Of a stretch of 64,000 nucleotides of DNA, positions 1 through 9,023 are shown one piece after another. The notes under the pieces are model-generated. The model was not told the origin of the DNA. It ran no database searches and saw only the letters and a list, made by a program, of their open reading frames with translations. Each line of letters begins with the position of its first letter. Positions within the stretch are counted from its first letter, which is position 1. The position numbers were made by a program, and so were the translations under genes. The DNA is from Acinetobacter sp. NIPH 2100 (GTDB taxonomy: Bacteria > Pseudomonadota > Gammaproteobacteria > Pseudomonadales > Moraxellaceae), in NCBI RefSeq assembly GCF_000369805.1, contig NZ_KB850224.1, positions 3,070,480 to 3,134,479 of the forward strand, read 5' to 3'.

Positions 1-221
1 TGGCGAACTTGAGCTTCATCGGTAATGTCCGCAGCAATCGAAATATGCTGTTCTGGTTTGAGTAAACCGACACGTACTGCTTCTAACTCATCATAACGAC
101 GTGAAGTCAACACCACCTGCGCACCTTGTAATGCACATTCACGTGCTAAAGCTTTGCCTAAACCAGACGAAGCGCCTGTAATCCACACCACTTTATTTTC
201 AAGACTTTTAAGTTTTGCCAT
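1..221 (-). CDS. SDR family oxidoreductase, N-terminal part (runs off the window)
   Basis: This is the first 73 or so codons of a short-chain dehydrogenase/reductase; the rest lies outside the left edge. The protein starts MAKLKSLENKVVWITGASSG, giving the SDR nucleotide-binding glycine motif TGASSGLG at about residues 15-22 right after the first beta strand. An Arg-Arg pair follows the second beta strand, as is common in NADP-dependent members. An Asp (AADI) ends the visible third strand and usually contacts the adenine ring. The catalytic Tyr-Lys region is not in the window, so the substrate cannot be judged. The gene follows the unknown paralogue at 235-897 on the same strand with a 13-base gap and may be co-transcribed with it. 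Confidence 0.85.
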   Translation of the reverse strand, partial: MAKLKSLENKVVWITGASSGLGKALARECALQGAQVVLTSRRYDELEAVRVGLLKPEQHISIAADITDEAQVR

Positions 222-234
222 TGTTCTGCCCTAC

Positions 235-897
235 CTATGCTTGATGACGCATAAACTTGAGGAAATAATCCACATACGTTGCAGCCACTTGCTGATCAAT
301 TTGCGTACCGAGTTTTTCCAAACGTTTATAACCCAGATGTGTGGTCATATTAATTACCCCATTTAAAGTTTTATCAACCACAAAATTGAACTTGAGGCAT
401 TTCTTCGGTTCGCGAATTAAATGTGTCACACCTTCGTCAATCACTTCGGTGAGAAGTTTCAATGCATTGGAAATTTCTCGATGATCTCCACCTGCCAACT
501 TCTGGCTCGAAGCGATGACTTTTTGTGCTAAATGCTGCTCTACAGGATAGGTCATGTATACCTGTTCATCTTCAATCTGCAAGGTCTTTGAAAGATATTC
601 AACCAGCGGAATTAAACGATCATTCCCAAAGAATGAAATCGACCACGGCATATATTTGCGAATCGCTTCTAAAATTTGTTGGATGACTTTCTCAGATTCA
701 CCTGTTTGTGAATAGTGCTGATTTTCTTGTAATAGCACCATAAATACTTGTTCAATCACCTCACAAGCAATTTCTGACAAGACATTGCCCAGTGCACTGG
801 CTTGGCTTTCCTTCGTTCCTTGCAACAATTGCGTTCTAATATGGGCAAACCTTGCGTATGTATCCGCATGAATATTTAAAAAAACGGCGGTGTTCAT
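235..897 (-). CDS. Conserved protein of unknown function, paralogue of the next gene (copy A)
   Basis: I do not recognise a named family. The 220-residue protein has no signal peptide or membrane helix and looks cytosolic and mostly helical. It aligns end to end with the product of 1010-1690. Shared blocks include ESQ..-LG-VLSEIAC near residue 30-45, SEKVIQQI near 70, KYMPWSI near 80, and a very conserved C-terminal block with REPKKCL, VVDKTLNGVINMT and YKRLEK. The start at 897 is preferred over 903 because an AGGG Shine-Dalgarno sits 8 bases before it and because it matches the paralogue's start. A strong terminator for copy B lies just upstream, so copy A needs its own promoter or read-through. 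Confidence 0.75.
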   Translation of the reverse strand: MNTAVFLNIHADTYARFAHIRTQLLQGTKESQASALGNVLSEIACEVIEQVFMVLLQENQHYSQTGESEKVIQQILEAIRKYMPWSISFFGNDRLIPLVEYLSKTLQIEDEQVYMTYPVEQHLAQKVIASSQKLAGGDHREISNALKLLTEVIDEGVTHLIREPKKCLKFNFVVDKTLNGVINMTTHLGYKRLEKLGTQIDQQVAATYVDYFLKFMRHQA

Positions 898-933
898 TCT
901 CATAACCCTAATTGTAAGATTCCATAAAAAAAG

Positions 934-954
934 AGCTTGTTTAACAAGCCCTTT
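934..954 (-). terminator. Rho-independent terminator of copy B
   Basis: The hairpin has a 7-bp stem at 935-941 and 943-949. On the minus strand it is followed by a run of T (read from 925-932). It lies between the two paralogues, only about 30 bases upstream of the copy A start. Confidence 0.7.
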
Positions 955-1009
955 AATTCAATCTATTTTTCTACGTTTTTGGCATTGTACACGCCGAATT
1001 TATCACACT

Positions 1010-1690
1010 CTATTCTGTATCGACATGCATAAATGCTAAAAAATGATTAACGCAATCCGTTGCGGCGCCAGTATCGACTTGGTTACCCATTTTCTCTAGA
1101 CGCTTATAACTGAGATGCGCAGTCATATTAATCACCCCATTTAAGGTTTTATCGACCACAGTATTAAAGTTAAGGCATTTTTTCGGTTCACGAATCAAGC
1201 TGGTTACCCCCAAATCCACGATTTGAATCAAGGTTTGGAACACATCAACCATATCACTGATTTCATTATTTTTTAGTCGCTCTACCAAGGCATGCGCCTG
1301 TTGCACCAAATGCCGATCAATCGGATAAGACACATAAACCTGTTCGTCATGATACTTGATCATATTGGAGAAATAATTGGCAAAAGGACAAAGGCGTTCA
1401 TTACCGAATAATGCAATCGACCATGGCATATATTTACGCACCGCAGCAATAATCTGTTGAATCACCTTTTCAGATTCAGCGGTATATTTTTGCGTTAACT
1501 GGGTTGGTTGGCGATTTTGGATCAATAACACTGAAAAGACTTGCTCGACAATATCGCAGGCAATTTCTGAAAGTACCTCACCTAAAATTCTAGATTGGCT
1601 TTCATAGGTGCCAGCATTGAGCTGCTGACGAATCACTTCAAATTGTCCATGTGTAACGTCATTAATCTTCAATAGGATTGAATAACTCAT
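1010..1690 (-). CDS. Conserved protein of unknown function, paralogue of copy A (copy B)
   Basis: The 226-residue soluble protein is the tandem paralogue of the gene at 235-897. Similarity runs along the whole length and is highest in the C-terminal third (LIREPKKCL, VVDKTLNGVINMT, YKRLEK). A longer frame begins at 1720. The start at 1690 is chosen because an AAGGG Shine-Dalgarno sits about 9 bases before it and the protein then begins level with copy A. No domain I know explains the sequence. Two retained full-length copies in tandem suggest either a hetero-oligomer or recent duplication with divergence. The gene is followed by its own terminator. Confidence 0.75.
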   Translation of the reverse strand: MSYSILLKINDVTHGQFEVIRQQLNAGTYESQSRILGEVLSEIACDIVEQVFSVLLIQNRQPTQLTQKYTAESEKVIQQIIAAVRKYMPWSIALFGNERLCPFANYFSNMIKYHDEQVYVSYPIDRHLVQQAHALVERLKNNEISDMVDVFQTLIQIVDLGVTSLIREPKKCLNFNTVVDKTLNGVINMTAHLSYKRLEKMGNQVDTGAATDCVNHFLAFMHVDTE

Positions 1691-2062
1691 GAGAAGCATC
1701 CCTTTTTTAGTTTTTCGCATTCTTATATTGTTGTTTTGAGCATCAATATTTTTAAGTTATGTGATGCATTACACAAATCTAATCCTATTTGTATAAAAAT
1801 CCAACGCCTTTCATCGGCTTTTTCAGAAAAAAATGAAGTCTATAAAGCATTTATCTTGATTGAGTCGTCGATTAGTTTTAATAAAGGCCACATTATGAAG
1901 ATGTACTAAACATCTCATCGATAAAAGCTCAAGAAACCGCAATTTAGCCATTATTTAAGCGGCTTTAATCATTCACATAAGGTCAGGCTGAAATGCCTAC
2001 AGAAGTGAGGATTTTTTGCTACAATAGATGCAATTTTTTATTCAATTTTAATCTTCTGTACT
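1691..2062. promoter_or_regulatory. Divergent intergenic region between copy B and valS
   Basis: About 370 bases separate the divergent starts. A TACAAT hexamer at 2020-2025 is a candidate -10 box for valS, with no convincing -35. An imperfect stem (AAACCGC near 1933 with GCGGCTTT near 1960) is visible. I see no gene here. Confidence 0.35.
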
Positions 2063-4963
2063 ATGACTGACGCTCAATCTGCTCAAAATATTGCAACCAC
2101 TTACGATCCAACCGAGATCGAAAAGAAATGGTATCAAATCTGGGAACAACAAGGTTACTTCAAACCTTCAGGTCAAGGTGAATCATTCTGTATCATGATT
2201 CCACCACCGAACGTCACGGGTAGCTTGCACATGGGGCATGGTTTTAACAATGCCATCATGGATGCACTGACTCGTTACAACCGTATGATGGGTAAAAACA
2301 CCTTATGGCAACCAGGAACTGACCATGCGGGGATTGCAACGCAGATGGTGGTCGAGCGTCAATTGGGTGCGCAAGGTGTCAGCCGTCATGACTTAGGTCG
2401 TGAAAAATTCATAGAAAAAATCTGGGAATGGAAAGAACAATCGGGCGATACCATCACCCGTCAGATCCGTCGTTTAGGTTCTTCAGTGGACTGGTCGCGT
2501 GAACGCTTCACTATGGATGAAGGTTTGTCTAATGCGGTCAAAGAAGTCTTCGTTAAACTGCATGAAGATGGCTTGATCTATCGCGGCAAACGCCTAGTCA
2601 ACTGGGACCCGAAACTACAAACTGCGCTGTCAGATTTAGAAGTTGAATCAGATAAGGAAGAAGCAGGTTCATTGTGGCACTTCAAATATTTCTTTGAAGA
2701 TAAAAACCTACGTACCCATGATGGTAAAGACCACATCGTTGTCGCTACGACTCGTCCTGAAACCTTGTTAGGTGATACCGCAGTTGCTGTGGCACTTGAT
2801 GATGAACGCTATTCACACCTTGTGGGTCAGAACATTATCCTGCCAATTACAGGCCGTGCTGTTCCAATCGTTAAAGACGAATATGTAGATAAAGAATTCG
2901 GTACAGGCTGTGTGAAAATCACCCCTGCACATGACTTTAACGACTATGAAGTCGGTAAGCGTTGTGAATTGCCAATCATCAATATCTTCAATAAAAATGC
3001 AGAAGTATTGGCTGAGTTTGAATACATCGCTAAGGCAGGCGAACAAATTTCTAAAACCATCCCTGCTCCTGCGGACTATATCGGTTTAGAGCGTTTTGAA
3101 GCACGTAAAAAACTGGTTGAACAAGCCGAAGCTGAAGGCTGGTTAGATCAAATCCAACCTTATACGCTTAAACCACCTCGTGGCGACCGTTCAGGTGTAA
3201 TCGTTGAGCCGTTATTGACAGACCAATGGTATGTAAAAATTGCACCATTGGCTCAACCTGCAATTGAAGCAGTTCAAGATGGTCGTATCAAGTTTGTTCC
3301 TGAACAGTACAGCAACATGTACATGGCGTGGATGAACAACATCCAAGACTGGTGTATCTCTCGTCAATTGTGGTGGGGTCACCGTATCCCAGCTTGGTAC
3401 GATGCTGAAGGTAACATCTATGTCGGTCGTGACGAAGCGGAAGTTCGTGCCAAAAATAACATCCCTGCCGATGTTGCATTAAACCAAGACGAAGACGTAC
3501 TGGATACGTGGTTCTCTTCTGCGCTGTGGACCTTCTCAACCTTAGGTTGGACTGGCGATGCCAAGAAAGATGCGGAAAACTATTTCCTCAATACTTTCCA
3601 CCCAACTGATGTATTGGTGACTGGTTTTGACATCATCTTCTTCTGGGTTGCTCGTATGATCATGTTTACGATGCACTTCATGAAGAATGAAGATGGTACG
3701 CCACAAGTCCCGTTTAAAACGGTCTATGTTCACGGTCTAGTTCGTGATGGCGAAGGTCAAAAAATGTCGAAGTCTAAGGGTAACGTACTTGACCCATTAG
3801 ACTTGATTGATGGTGTTGACCTTGAGACTTTGGTACAAAAACGTACGACGGGTCTGATGAACCCGAAACAAGCGGCGAAGATTGAAAAATCAACTCGTAA
3901 AGAATTCCCAGAAGGTATTCAAGCTTACGGTACAGATGCGGTTCGTTTCACATTCTGTGCGCTTGCGAACACGGGTCGTGACATAAAGTTTGATATGAAA
4001 CGTGTTGAAGGCTATCGTAACTTTGCCAACAAAATCTGGAACGCAACCCGTTTCGTATTGATGAATGTTGAAGGTCAAACGGTAGCTCAAGAAGCGCGTC
4101 CAGAGCTGTGGGAACTTCCTGAAAAATGGATCATGAGCCGTCTGCAAAAAGCAGAAGCTGCGGTACATCAAGCATTCGCGACGTATCGTTTAGACCTTGC
4201 TGCACAAGCGATCTATGACTTTATCTGGAATGAATACTGTGACTGGTATGTTGAGTTAACCAAGCCAGTTCTGAACGATGCCAATGTGTCTGAAGAGCGT
4301 AAAGCTGAAATTCGTCGTGTGTTGCTTGCTGTAATGGAAGCATCTTTACGTTTGGCACATCCATTGATGCCGTATTTGACAGAAGAAATCTGGCAAACGC
4401 TTGCGCCAATGTTGGGCAAAGGCGGTGCTACGATTATGACTGCGCAATACCCTGTTCCTGATCAAGCGAAAGTGAATGATCAAGCTGAAGCAGACATGCA
4501 GTGGTTACAAGGTTTGATTGGTGCGGTACGTAATATTCGTGGTGAAATGGGCTTAGGTAATGCGCGTTTATTGCCTGTATTACTCAAGAACATTTCTGAT
4601 GCTGAGCGTGAGCAAATCATCCGTATTGAAGCATTATTCAAAGCATTGGCGAAAGTTGAAAGCATCGAGTTCTTAAGCAATGAGCAAGAGCCACCGTTGT
4701 CTTGTTCTAGCGTTGTCAGCCATGCATCGGTATTTGTACCAATGAAAGGCTTGATTGATCCTAAAGCTGAGTTGGGTCGTTTGCAGAAGGACTTGGATAA
4801 AGTTCAAAAGCAACATGATCAAATTGCCAATAAACTTTCGAATGAAGGCTTTGTTGCTAAAGCACCAGCAGCGGTTGTTGAAGGTGAAAAGGTTAAATTG
4901 GCTGAGTTTGCTGATCAGTTAGCGAAAATTAAGCAAAGTATGGAGCAGATTGCTGCGCTTTAA
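2063..4963 (+). CDS. valS: Valyl-tRNA synthetase
   Basis: This is a class I aminoacyl-tRNA synthetase that attaches valine to tRNA-Val in the cytosol. The 966 residues match the usual ValRS length of about 950. The HIGH-type signature appears as [13 protein letters not shown] at about residues 48-60, and the KMSKS signature as QKMSKSKGN at about 566-574. Between them lies the inserted editing (CP1) domain. The anticodon-binding helical domain follows, and the last 70 or so residues form the ValRS C-terminal coiled coil ([13 protein letters not shown]). The first residues after ATG ([25 protein letters not shown] form) fit the family start. The gene stands alone and is followed by a clear terminator. 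It is essential and single-copy in related genomes. Confidence 0.98.
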   Translation: MTDAQSAQNIATTYDPTEIEKKWYQIWEQQGYFKPSGQGESFCIMIPPPNVTGSLHMGHGFNNAIMDALTRYNRMMGKNTLWQPGTDHAGIATQMVVERQLGAQGVSRHDLGREKFIEKIWEWKEQSGDTITRQIRRLGSSVDWSRERFTMDEGLSNAVKEVFVKLHEDGLIYRGKRLVNWDPKLQTALSDLEVESDKEEAGSLWHFKYFFEDKNLRTHDGKDHIVVATTRPETLLGDTAVAVALDDERYSHLVGQNIILPITGRAVPIVKDEYVDKEFGTGCVKITPAHDFNDYEVGKRCELPIINIFNKNAEVLAEFEYIAKAGEQISKTIPAPADYIGLERFEARKKLVEQAEAEGWLDQIQPYTLKPPRGDRSGVIVEPLLTDQWYVKIAPLAQPAIEAVQDGRIKFVPEQYSNMYMAWMNNIQDWCISRQLWWGHRIPAWYDAEGNIYVGRDEAEVRAKNNIPADVALNQDEDVLDTWFSSALWTFSTLGWTGDAKKDAENYFLNTFHPTDVLVTGFDIIFFWVARMIMFTMHFMKNEDGTPQVPFKTVYVHGLVRDGEGQKMSKSKGNVLDPLDLIDGVDLETLVQKRTTGLMNPKQAAKIEKSTRKEFPEGIQAYGTDAVRFTFCALANTGRDIKFDMKRVEGYRNFANKIWNATRFVLMNVEGQTVAQEARPELWELPEKWIMSRLQKAEAAVHQAFATYRLDLAAQAIYDFIWNEYCDWYVELTKPVLNDANVSEERKAEIRRVLLAVMEASLRLAHPLMPYLTEEIWQTLAPMLGKGGATIMTAQYPVPDQAKVNDQAEADMQWLQGLIGAVRNIRGEMGLGNARLLPVLLKNISDAEREQIIRIEALFKALAKVESIEFLSNEQEPPLSCSSVVSHASVFVPMKGLIDPKAELGRLQKDLDKVQKQHDQIANKLSNEGFVAKAPAAVVEGEKVKLAEFADQLAKIKQSMEQIAAL

Positions 4964-4994
4964 TCTTTAGAGTTCACAATTTAATCTATAATAT

Positions 4995-5022
4995 AAAGGG
5001 CTGATTATTCAGCCCTTTATAT
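4995..5022 (+). terminator. valS terminator
   Basis: A perfect 10-bp stem (4995-5004 with 5009-5018) with a TTAT loop is followed by an AT-rich tail, 32 bases after the valS stop. Confidence 0.85.
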
Positions 5023-5100
5023 TAAAAATAAATCCAAGTTTTAGGTTCTTAGATGCCTCTCAAGTTGAGGAATGTTGCCCTATAGCTGCTATACGGTATT

Positions 5101-5133
5101 CCCTCTCCAGTTAGGAGAGGGTCAGGGAGAGGT
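5101..5133 (-). repeat. REP-like palindrome copy 1, overlapping the 3' end of the DUF559 gene
   Basis: An 8-bp hairpin CCCTCTCC/GGAGAGGG (5101-5108 with 5114-5121) is followed by a conserved box read on the minus strand as ACCTCTCCCTGA. That box encodes the last four codons (Thr-Ser-Pro-stop) of the DUF559 gene. The unit is the inverted counterpart of copy 2 on the other side of the gene. Confidence 0.75.
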
Positions 5134-5493
5134 CTTATTAGAAAGTGCGCAACATTTATTCCATAAATCATCTAAAACCAACTCAGTATTTTTCAAAATC
5201 TCATGATTCCAATACCGTTCTACTTTTAAATCCAAAGCCTCTAAAAACTTGGTTCGTTCAGCATCATAAGCCCGCCCATCCTCAGTCCCATGCTGACTAC
5301 CATCCAGTTCAACGACCAAACACAACTCATGGCAGTAAAAGTCGACAATGTAGGGTGCAATCACATGCTGTCTGCGAAATTTAAGATTCATAAATCGTTT
5401 AGCACGAAGTAGTTGCCACATCAGATGTTCTGCATCTGTCGCATTACTACGCATGGCTTTAGCGAATTCTAATAATTGTGGGTCTAGTTTCAT
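5122..5493 (-). CDS. DUF559 (Vsr-like endonuclease fold) protein
   Basis: The 123-residue protein belongs to the DUF559 family, which shares the PD-(D/E)XK-type fold with very-short-patch-repair endonucleases. Visible family features are the N-terminal helix with LMWQLLRAKRFMNLKFRRQH, then IVDFYCHELCLVVELDGSQH (about residues 50-69), with the E and D expected at the metal site, and a C-terminal helix-strand pair with VERYWNHEIL. No DNA target has been shown for the family as far as I know. The gene fills almost exactly the interval between two inverted REP-like repeats, and its stop codon lies inside one of them. That placement suggests it travels with, or acts on, these repeats, but this is inference. 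Confidence 0.85.
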   Translation of the reverse strand: MKLDPQLLEFAKAMRSNATDAEHLMWQLLRAKRFMNLKFRRQHVIAPYIVDFYCHELCLVVELDGSQHGTEDGRAYDAERTKFLEALDLKVERYWNHEILKNTELVLDDLWNKCCALSNKTSP

Positions 5494-5504
5494 TTATTAT
5501 TTTT

Positions 5505-5540
5505 ACCTCTCCCTAACCCTCTCCTAAAAGGAGAGGGAAC
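5505..5540 (+). repeat. REP-like palindrome copy 2
   Basis: The box ACCTCTCCCTAA is followed by an 8-bp hairpin CCCTCTCC/GGAGAGGG (5517-5524 with 5530-5537). It lies 11 bases upstream of the DUF559 start and is inverted relative to copy 1. Confidence 0.8.
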
Positions 5541-5580
5541 TTTCCTCATAAATTTTATGTAGGTATATAATCACTTGTAA

Positions 5581-5616
5581 CTCCCTCTCCCTATGGGAGA
5601 GGGTTGGGGTGAGGGT
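5581..5616 (-). repeat. REP-like palindrome copy 3, inverted partner of copy 2
   Basis: A 9-bp hairpin CCCTCTCCC/GGGAGAGGG (5583-5591 with 5595-5603) is followed by TTGGGGTGAGGG, the inverted form of the box in copy 2. Copies 2 and 3 face each other across about 40 bases, the layout of a BIME or REPIN. Confidence 0.8.
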
Positions 5617-5619
5617 AAC

Positions 5620-6639
5620 TTACAAAACCCCATGCCCCAACAACATCTCCACCCCACTCACTTTTTTCATATGCTTTAAACGTTCCTTTTCCCATTTCAA
5701 CTGCTGTTTTAACTCAGCACAGTCTGCCTCTATGGCTTTATACACATCACTGATATGCAGATGCTCCGCTTTTACCTTTTTCGCCAACTGAAAAGAATCT
5801 AAAATCTCATTAATTTGAATTTCAAGTTGCTGACTCTGTGCATCCAAAGCCAGTTTATAAAACTTCACTTGCTCTGCCGATAACTCTTTAGCGCCTACAC
5901 CTTTGTTCTGTTCAAGCTGTAATTGAAGCTTGAGTAAATAAAACAAATCCTGCTGTTCATAAGCCTGACTTGCCTGTTGGAATAACTCGGTTTTTTCTTC
6001 TTTCTTGGTCTCATCTTGCTCACGGTCAGGATGAATCATCGCAGCAATTTTTAAATAGACCGTTTTCAGCGACTGCGCTGCCATTTGCTCAGCTTGTTCA
6101 CGTTTCTGCTGTTGTCGAAGTTGCTTGGCTTGTTCTCGTGCCTGTTGTTGCTCGGCAGCGTACTGTTCAAAGTCATCTTGTTCTAATGCTGTACTGTGCT
6201 CAAAACTTTCATCCTGTTCAAACTTGGCTGACTGTACTTTTTTATTCTTTTTAAGCGATTGCTGTGCATGTTGCTGATAAAAAGTATCGATCTGCTTGAC
6301 CAAGCTTAACTGTTCATCATTTAACCTTTTGGAACGCTTTAACATTTGGGCAAGCTGAGCAATTTTTTCATCCAGTTGCTGCATATCGGCTTTGGAAAAC
6401 TCATACTGCTGTAACAGCGTCCAAAGTTGATCTAACTGCTGAAACAGGATTTCATGCAACTCACTATACACAGGCATCAGTTTTTGCCGTGTATGCTGTT
6501 GAATCTCAGCTTGCGCATTCTGCCATGTAGCAAGACTGATTTTTTGCTGTTCTATTTGATCAATCAGGCGATTCAGTTTTTTCTGCTGTGAGGAAGGTTC
6601 AGCCCTTTGCTTTAAACTGACTTTGAGATCAAAGGACAT
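5620..6639 (-). CDS. J-domain-like coiled-coil protein
   Basis: The start at 6639 (MSFDLKVSLKQRAEPS) gives 339 residues; a longer frame from 6687 adds a hydrophobic stretch that looks untranslated. Most of the protein is Gln/Glu/Lys-rich coiled coil with no signal peptide or membrane helix. At about residues 200-215 it carries LKTVYLKIAAMIHPDREQD, which matches helix II and the HPD tripeptide of a J-domain. The helix after it (FQQASQAYEQQDLFYLL) resembles helix III. A normal helix I before it is not evident. HPD is what J-proteins use to stimulate Hsp70 ATPase, so this may be a DnaK co-chaperone with its own client-binding coils. Its 3' end lies 4 bases from the REP-like repeat. Confidence 0.6.
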   Translation of the reverse strand: MSFDLKVSLKQRAEPSSQQKKLNRLIDQIEQQKISLATWQNAQAEIQQHTRQKLMPVYSELHEILFQQLDQLWTLLQQYEFSKADMQQLDEKIAQLAQMLKRSKRLNDEQLSLVKQIDTFYQQHAQQSLKKNKKVQSAKFEQDESFEHSTALEQDDFEQYAAEQQQAREQAKQLRQQQKREQAEQMAAQSLKTVYLKIAAMIHPDREQDETKKEEKTELFQQASQAYEQQDLFYLLKLQLQLEQNKGVGAKELSAEQVKFYKLALDAQSQQLEIQINEILDSFQLAKKVKAEHLHISDVYKAIEADCAELKQQLKWEKERLKHMKKVSGVEMLLGHGVL

Positions 6640-6742
6640 AATGCTGCCGCCTAAAAATAAAAAAGTGTAGCAATAATCAGCCGGCAAAGTCAGTAAACAC
6701 TTTCAATATCGTGTTTGGAGAAACGAGTCGCCTAACTAAGCT

Positions 6743-7330
6743 TTACTCATTGCCAAATAACGCATTTGCTGAAACGACTTTGGTGATTTTAACTTTATCT
6801 TGTTTAAGCAAGGGATAGATTTTTTGTTTAAGTGCATCACTGGTCATGCTGCCATTCAAATTCAGTAACACAGGCTCTTCACTCAGCGATCCTTTGCCTA
6901 AGTACTCTTGATTCAAATCATTGGTGGTTGCTTGATTCACTACCACAAAATACCCCGCAATGCCTTTGACCTGACCACAGGCTAAACTTTGTGGTGACCA
7001 ATCTCCTTGGCGAATCACTTTTTGCAACGTATAGCCCTTGCTTTTTAATTGCTGCGTTTGTGCTGCGGTTGCAATTGGAAAATCAATCCGCTTTTGCTGT
7101 CCTTTCCAATTCATCTGCAAATGACTCAATTGACAAGATTCACGTATGACGCCACCACTTCCTCTCAATGTGCCTTCATCTGGATCAAAACAGGATGAAA
7201 TCACCTGAAAGGTTGCTTCACCACAATGTAAGGGCTCAGATTGATAGGTCTTAAATGGCGTTGCATGAGCTTGGTTTATTTGAATTAAACACAAAGATAA
7301 CAGGCAAAAGCTGACGAATTTATTGTTCAT
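6743..7330 (-). CDS. Secreted protein of unknown function
   Basis: The 195-residue protein begins with a typical Sec signal peptide (MNNKFVSFCLLSLCLIQINQAHA, cleavage likely after AHA at about residue 23). The mature part has four cysteines in two close groups (LHCGEA...SSCFDP, then ESCQLS and LACGQV), suggesting two disulfides in the periplasm. I do not recognise a domain. It precedes the J-domain-like gene on the same strand with a gap of about 100 bases, so co-transcription is possible. The upstream region toward 7493 is divergent. Confidence 0.65.
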   Translation of the reverse strand: MNNKFVSFCLLSLCLIQINQAHATPFKTYQSEPLHCGEATFQVISSCFDPDEGTLRGSGGVIRESCQLSHLQMNWKGQQKRIDFPIATAAQTQQLKSKGYTLQKVIRQGDWSPQSLACGQVKGIAGYFVVVNQATTNDLNQEYLGKGSLSEEPVLLNLNGSMTSDALKQKIYPLLKQDKVKITKVVSANALFGNE

Positions 7331-7492
7331 ATGAGGTCGTATTAGAATGAAAGCTGATTCATTTTAACTCAAAAAATGAGTGACTAAAGAACGTTCTCAT
7401 ACTCCTCAATTTGAATGAAACATTAAAAATGACAAACCCATTTTTTAAGCTAAAATCTTTTATATGCATCATCATTTAAATACTCGAATTGT

Positions 7493-8101
7493 ATGAAGAA
7501 TAAAGTCCTATTACTCACCTCATTTATGTTGCTCGCTGGATGTAATGAAAAACCAAAAACATCTTCAGAAAGCGATCAACCCGCACCAAAAGCAGTACAA
7601 CAGACTCAAGCCGCATCGGACCCTGTAATTATTCCCGCTACACCCGAATCCGATTATCTCGCCAATAATTCAACTCCACTACCAAAAGGCTATTCAGTCG
7701 ATACAACCCATCTCAAAAAACCTGTATTCATTGATTTTGATGGCGATGGAAATCTAGACACCTTTCGAGTGCTGAAAAACCCCAATAAAAAAGGAATGAA
7801 ATATCTCTTTGAATTCCGTATCTCAAATAGCGACAAAGTTTATTATTACGAAAATACAGATAAAGATTATGACCTCGATATTTTCGGAACTTTTGAATTT
7901 GCACCTAAAACAGAGGTTTATGTGGATGAAGACTATCGCTTTGATGAAGATGGAAACATCTTAGCTGATGAGCAAATTGACCCAAAACATTATCTAAAAT
8001 TCAAGGGTGATGGTATTTCTGTCAATGTCTTAGAAGAAACCTGTGCAACTTCTGTGTTTTTCCTAACAGATGAAAAAATTAAACGCATTGCGTTGTGCTA
8101 G
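7493..8101 (+). CDS. Lipoprotein with an EF-hand-like DxDGDGxxD motif
   Basis: The 202-residue protein has a lipoprotein signal peptide with lipobox LLAGC, so Cys17 should be lipidated. An acidic, low-complexity stretch follows the cysteine. At about residues 82-90 it reads DFDGDGNLD, the Ca2+-binding loop found in FG-GAP/VCBS and dockerin-like repeats. A later segment, DEDYRFDEDGN, is similar but less regular. No other domain is recognised. The protein probably sits in the outer membrane facing the periplasm and may bind calcium. It is monocistronic and ends at a bidirectional terminator shared with bdhA. Confidence 0.65.
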   Translation: MKNKVLLLTSFMLLAGCNEKPKTSSESDQPAPKAVQQTQAASDPVIIPATPESDYLANNSTPLPKGYSVDTTHLKKPVFIDFDGDGNLDTFRVLKNPNKKGMKYLFEFRISNSDKVYYYENTDKDYDLDIFGTFEFAPKTEVYVDEDYRFDEDGNILADEQIDPKHYLKFKGDGISVNVLEETCATSVFFLTDEKIKRIALC

Positions 8102-8120
8102 CTCATCACTTTCATTTCAT

Positions 8121-8150
8121 AAAAAAACCGCTCAATTGAGCGGCTTATTC
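8121..8150. terminator. Bidirectional terminator between convergent genes
   Basis: The palindrome CCGCTCAATTGAGCGG (8128-8143) has an A-run on its left and a T-rich right flank. It can serve both the lipoprotein gene and the gene at 8166-8951. Confidence 0.75.
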
Positions 8151-8165
8151 AATCACATAAATGGA

Positions 8166-8951
8166 TTATTGCGCAGTATAACCACCATCCATCACCACCG
8201 CCTGCCCAGTGATTCCAGCCCCTTTTTTACTGGCAAGGAAAATCGCATAGTCTGCAATTTCTTCAACACTGAGTAAACGCTTTTGTGGCACCATCGCTAA
8301 AATCACATCTTCCAAAGCACTTTCCAGACTCACATTGCGGGTTTTCGCCAAATCAGCAATTTGCCCACGCACCAATGGCGTGTCCACATAACCCGGACAT
8401 AATGCATTCACAGTAATTCCGTCACGCGCACATTCCAAAGCCGCCACTTTGGTCAAACCAATCACGCCATGCTTGGCACTGTTATATCCCGCCTTCCCTG
8501 CAAAACCAATCAATCCATTGATCGAAGACATGTTGATAATCCGGCCATATTTTTGCGCTTTCATAATTGGAAACGCATGTTTAATTCCGATAAATGAACC
8601 TGTCAGCATCACCTGTACCAGCTTCTGATAAATGTCCGTTGAGAAATCTTCAATTGCTGCAACATGCTGAAAACCCGCATTATTGATCAGGATATCCAGA
8701 CGCCCAAAAGTTTGCGTGGTCAACTCAATCGCAGCTTTATAAGCTTGTTCATCAGTTACATCACAAGGCGCAGACAAGGCTTCAAAACCTTGCTGTTTTA
8801 ACTGCGCTACCGCTTGCTGGCATTTCTCTGCATTGACATCAGAAATCACCACTTTCGCGCCTTCCTGAGCAAATTTTTTCGCAATTTCTAAACCAATACC
8901 GCTCGCCGAACCAGTAATAAAGGCCACTTTGGCTTCGAGTTGTTGAGTCAT
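8166..8951 (-). CDS. bdhA: D-3-hydroxybutyrate dehydrogenase
   Basis: The enzyme oxidises (R)-3-hydroxybutyrate to acetoacetate with NAD+ in the cytosol. The 261-residue SDR protein shows TGSASGIG at about 14-21, an Asp after the second beta strand (ISDVN, NAD preference), NNAG, the catalytic Ser (MSSINGLIG), and the YNSAK catalytic Tyr/Lys at about 160. The C-terminal GQAVVMDGGYTAQ is typical of bacterial BdhA. Length and motifs match the family closely. A GntP-type permease lies directly upstream on the same strand. A LysR regulator and the CoA-transferase genes follow beyond it. Together these form a complete uptake and activation route for 3-hydroxybutyrate. Confidence 0.92.
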   Translation of the reverse strand: MTQQLEAKVAFITGSASGIGLEIAKKFAQEGAKVVISDVNAEKCQQAVAQLKQQGFEALSAPCDVTDEQAYKAAIELTTQTFGRLDILINNAGFQHVAAIEDFSTDIYQKLVQVMLTGSFIGIKHAFPIMKAQKYGRIINMSSINGLIGFAGKAGYNSAKHGVIGLTKVAALECARDGITVNALCPGYVDTPLVRGQIADLAKTRNVSLESALEDVILAMVPQKRLLSVEEIADYAIFLASKKGAGITGQAVVMDGGYTAQ

Positions 8952-9023
8952 TGTATTACTCCTATTCTTGATGATCTTGATTGCTCGCCAGTCAATACGG
9001 ACGAGCTGAAATTAAAGTTCGAC

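Noticed and set aside
1691..2062. T-box or other riboswitch leader of valS
   Set aside because: No T-box sequence or specifier hairpin is visible, and T-box control of aminoacyl-tRNA synthetases is not expected in this group.
5101..5616. CRISPR array or insertion sequence around the palindromes
   Set aside because: The repeats are few, inverted and unevenly spaced, with no spacers of constant length and no transposase. They fit REP/BIME elements better.
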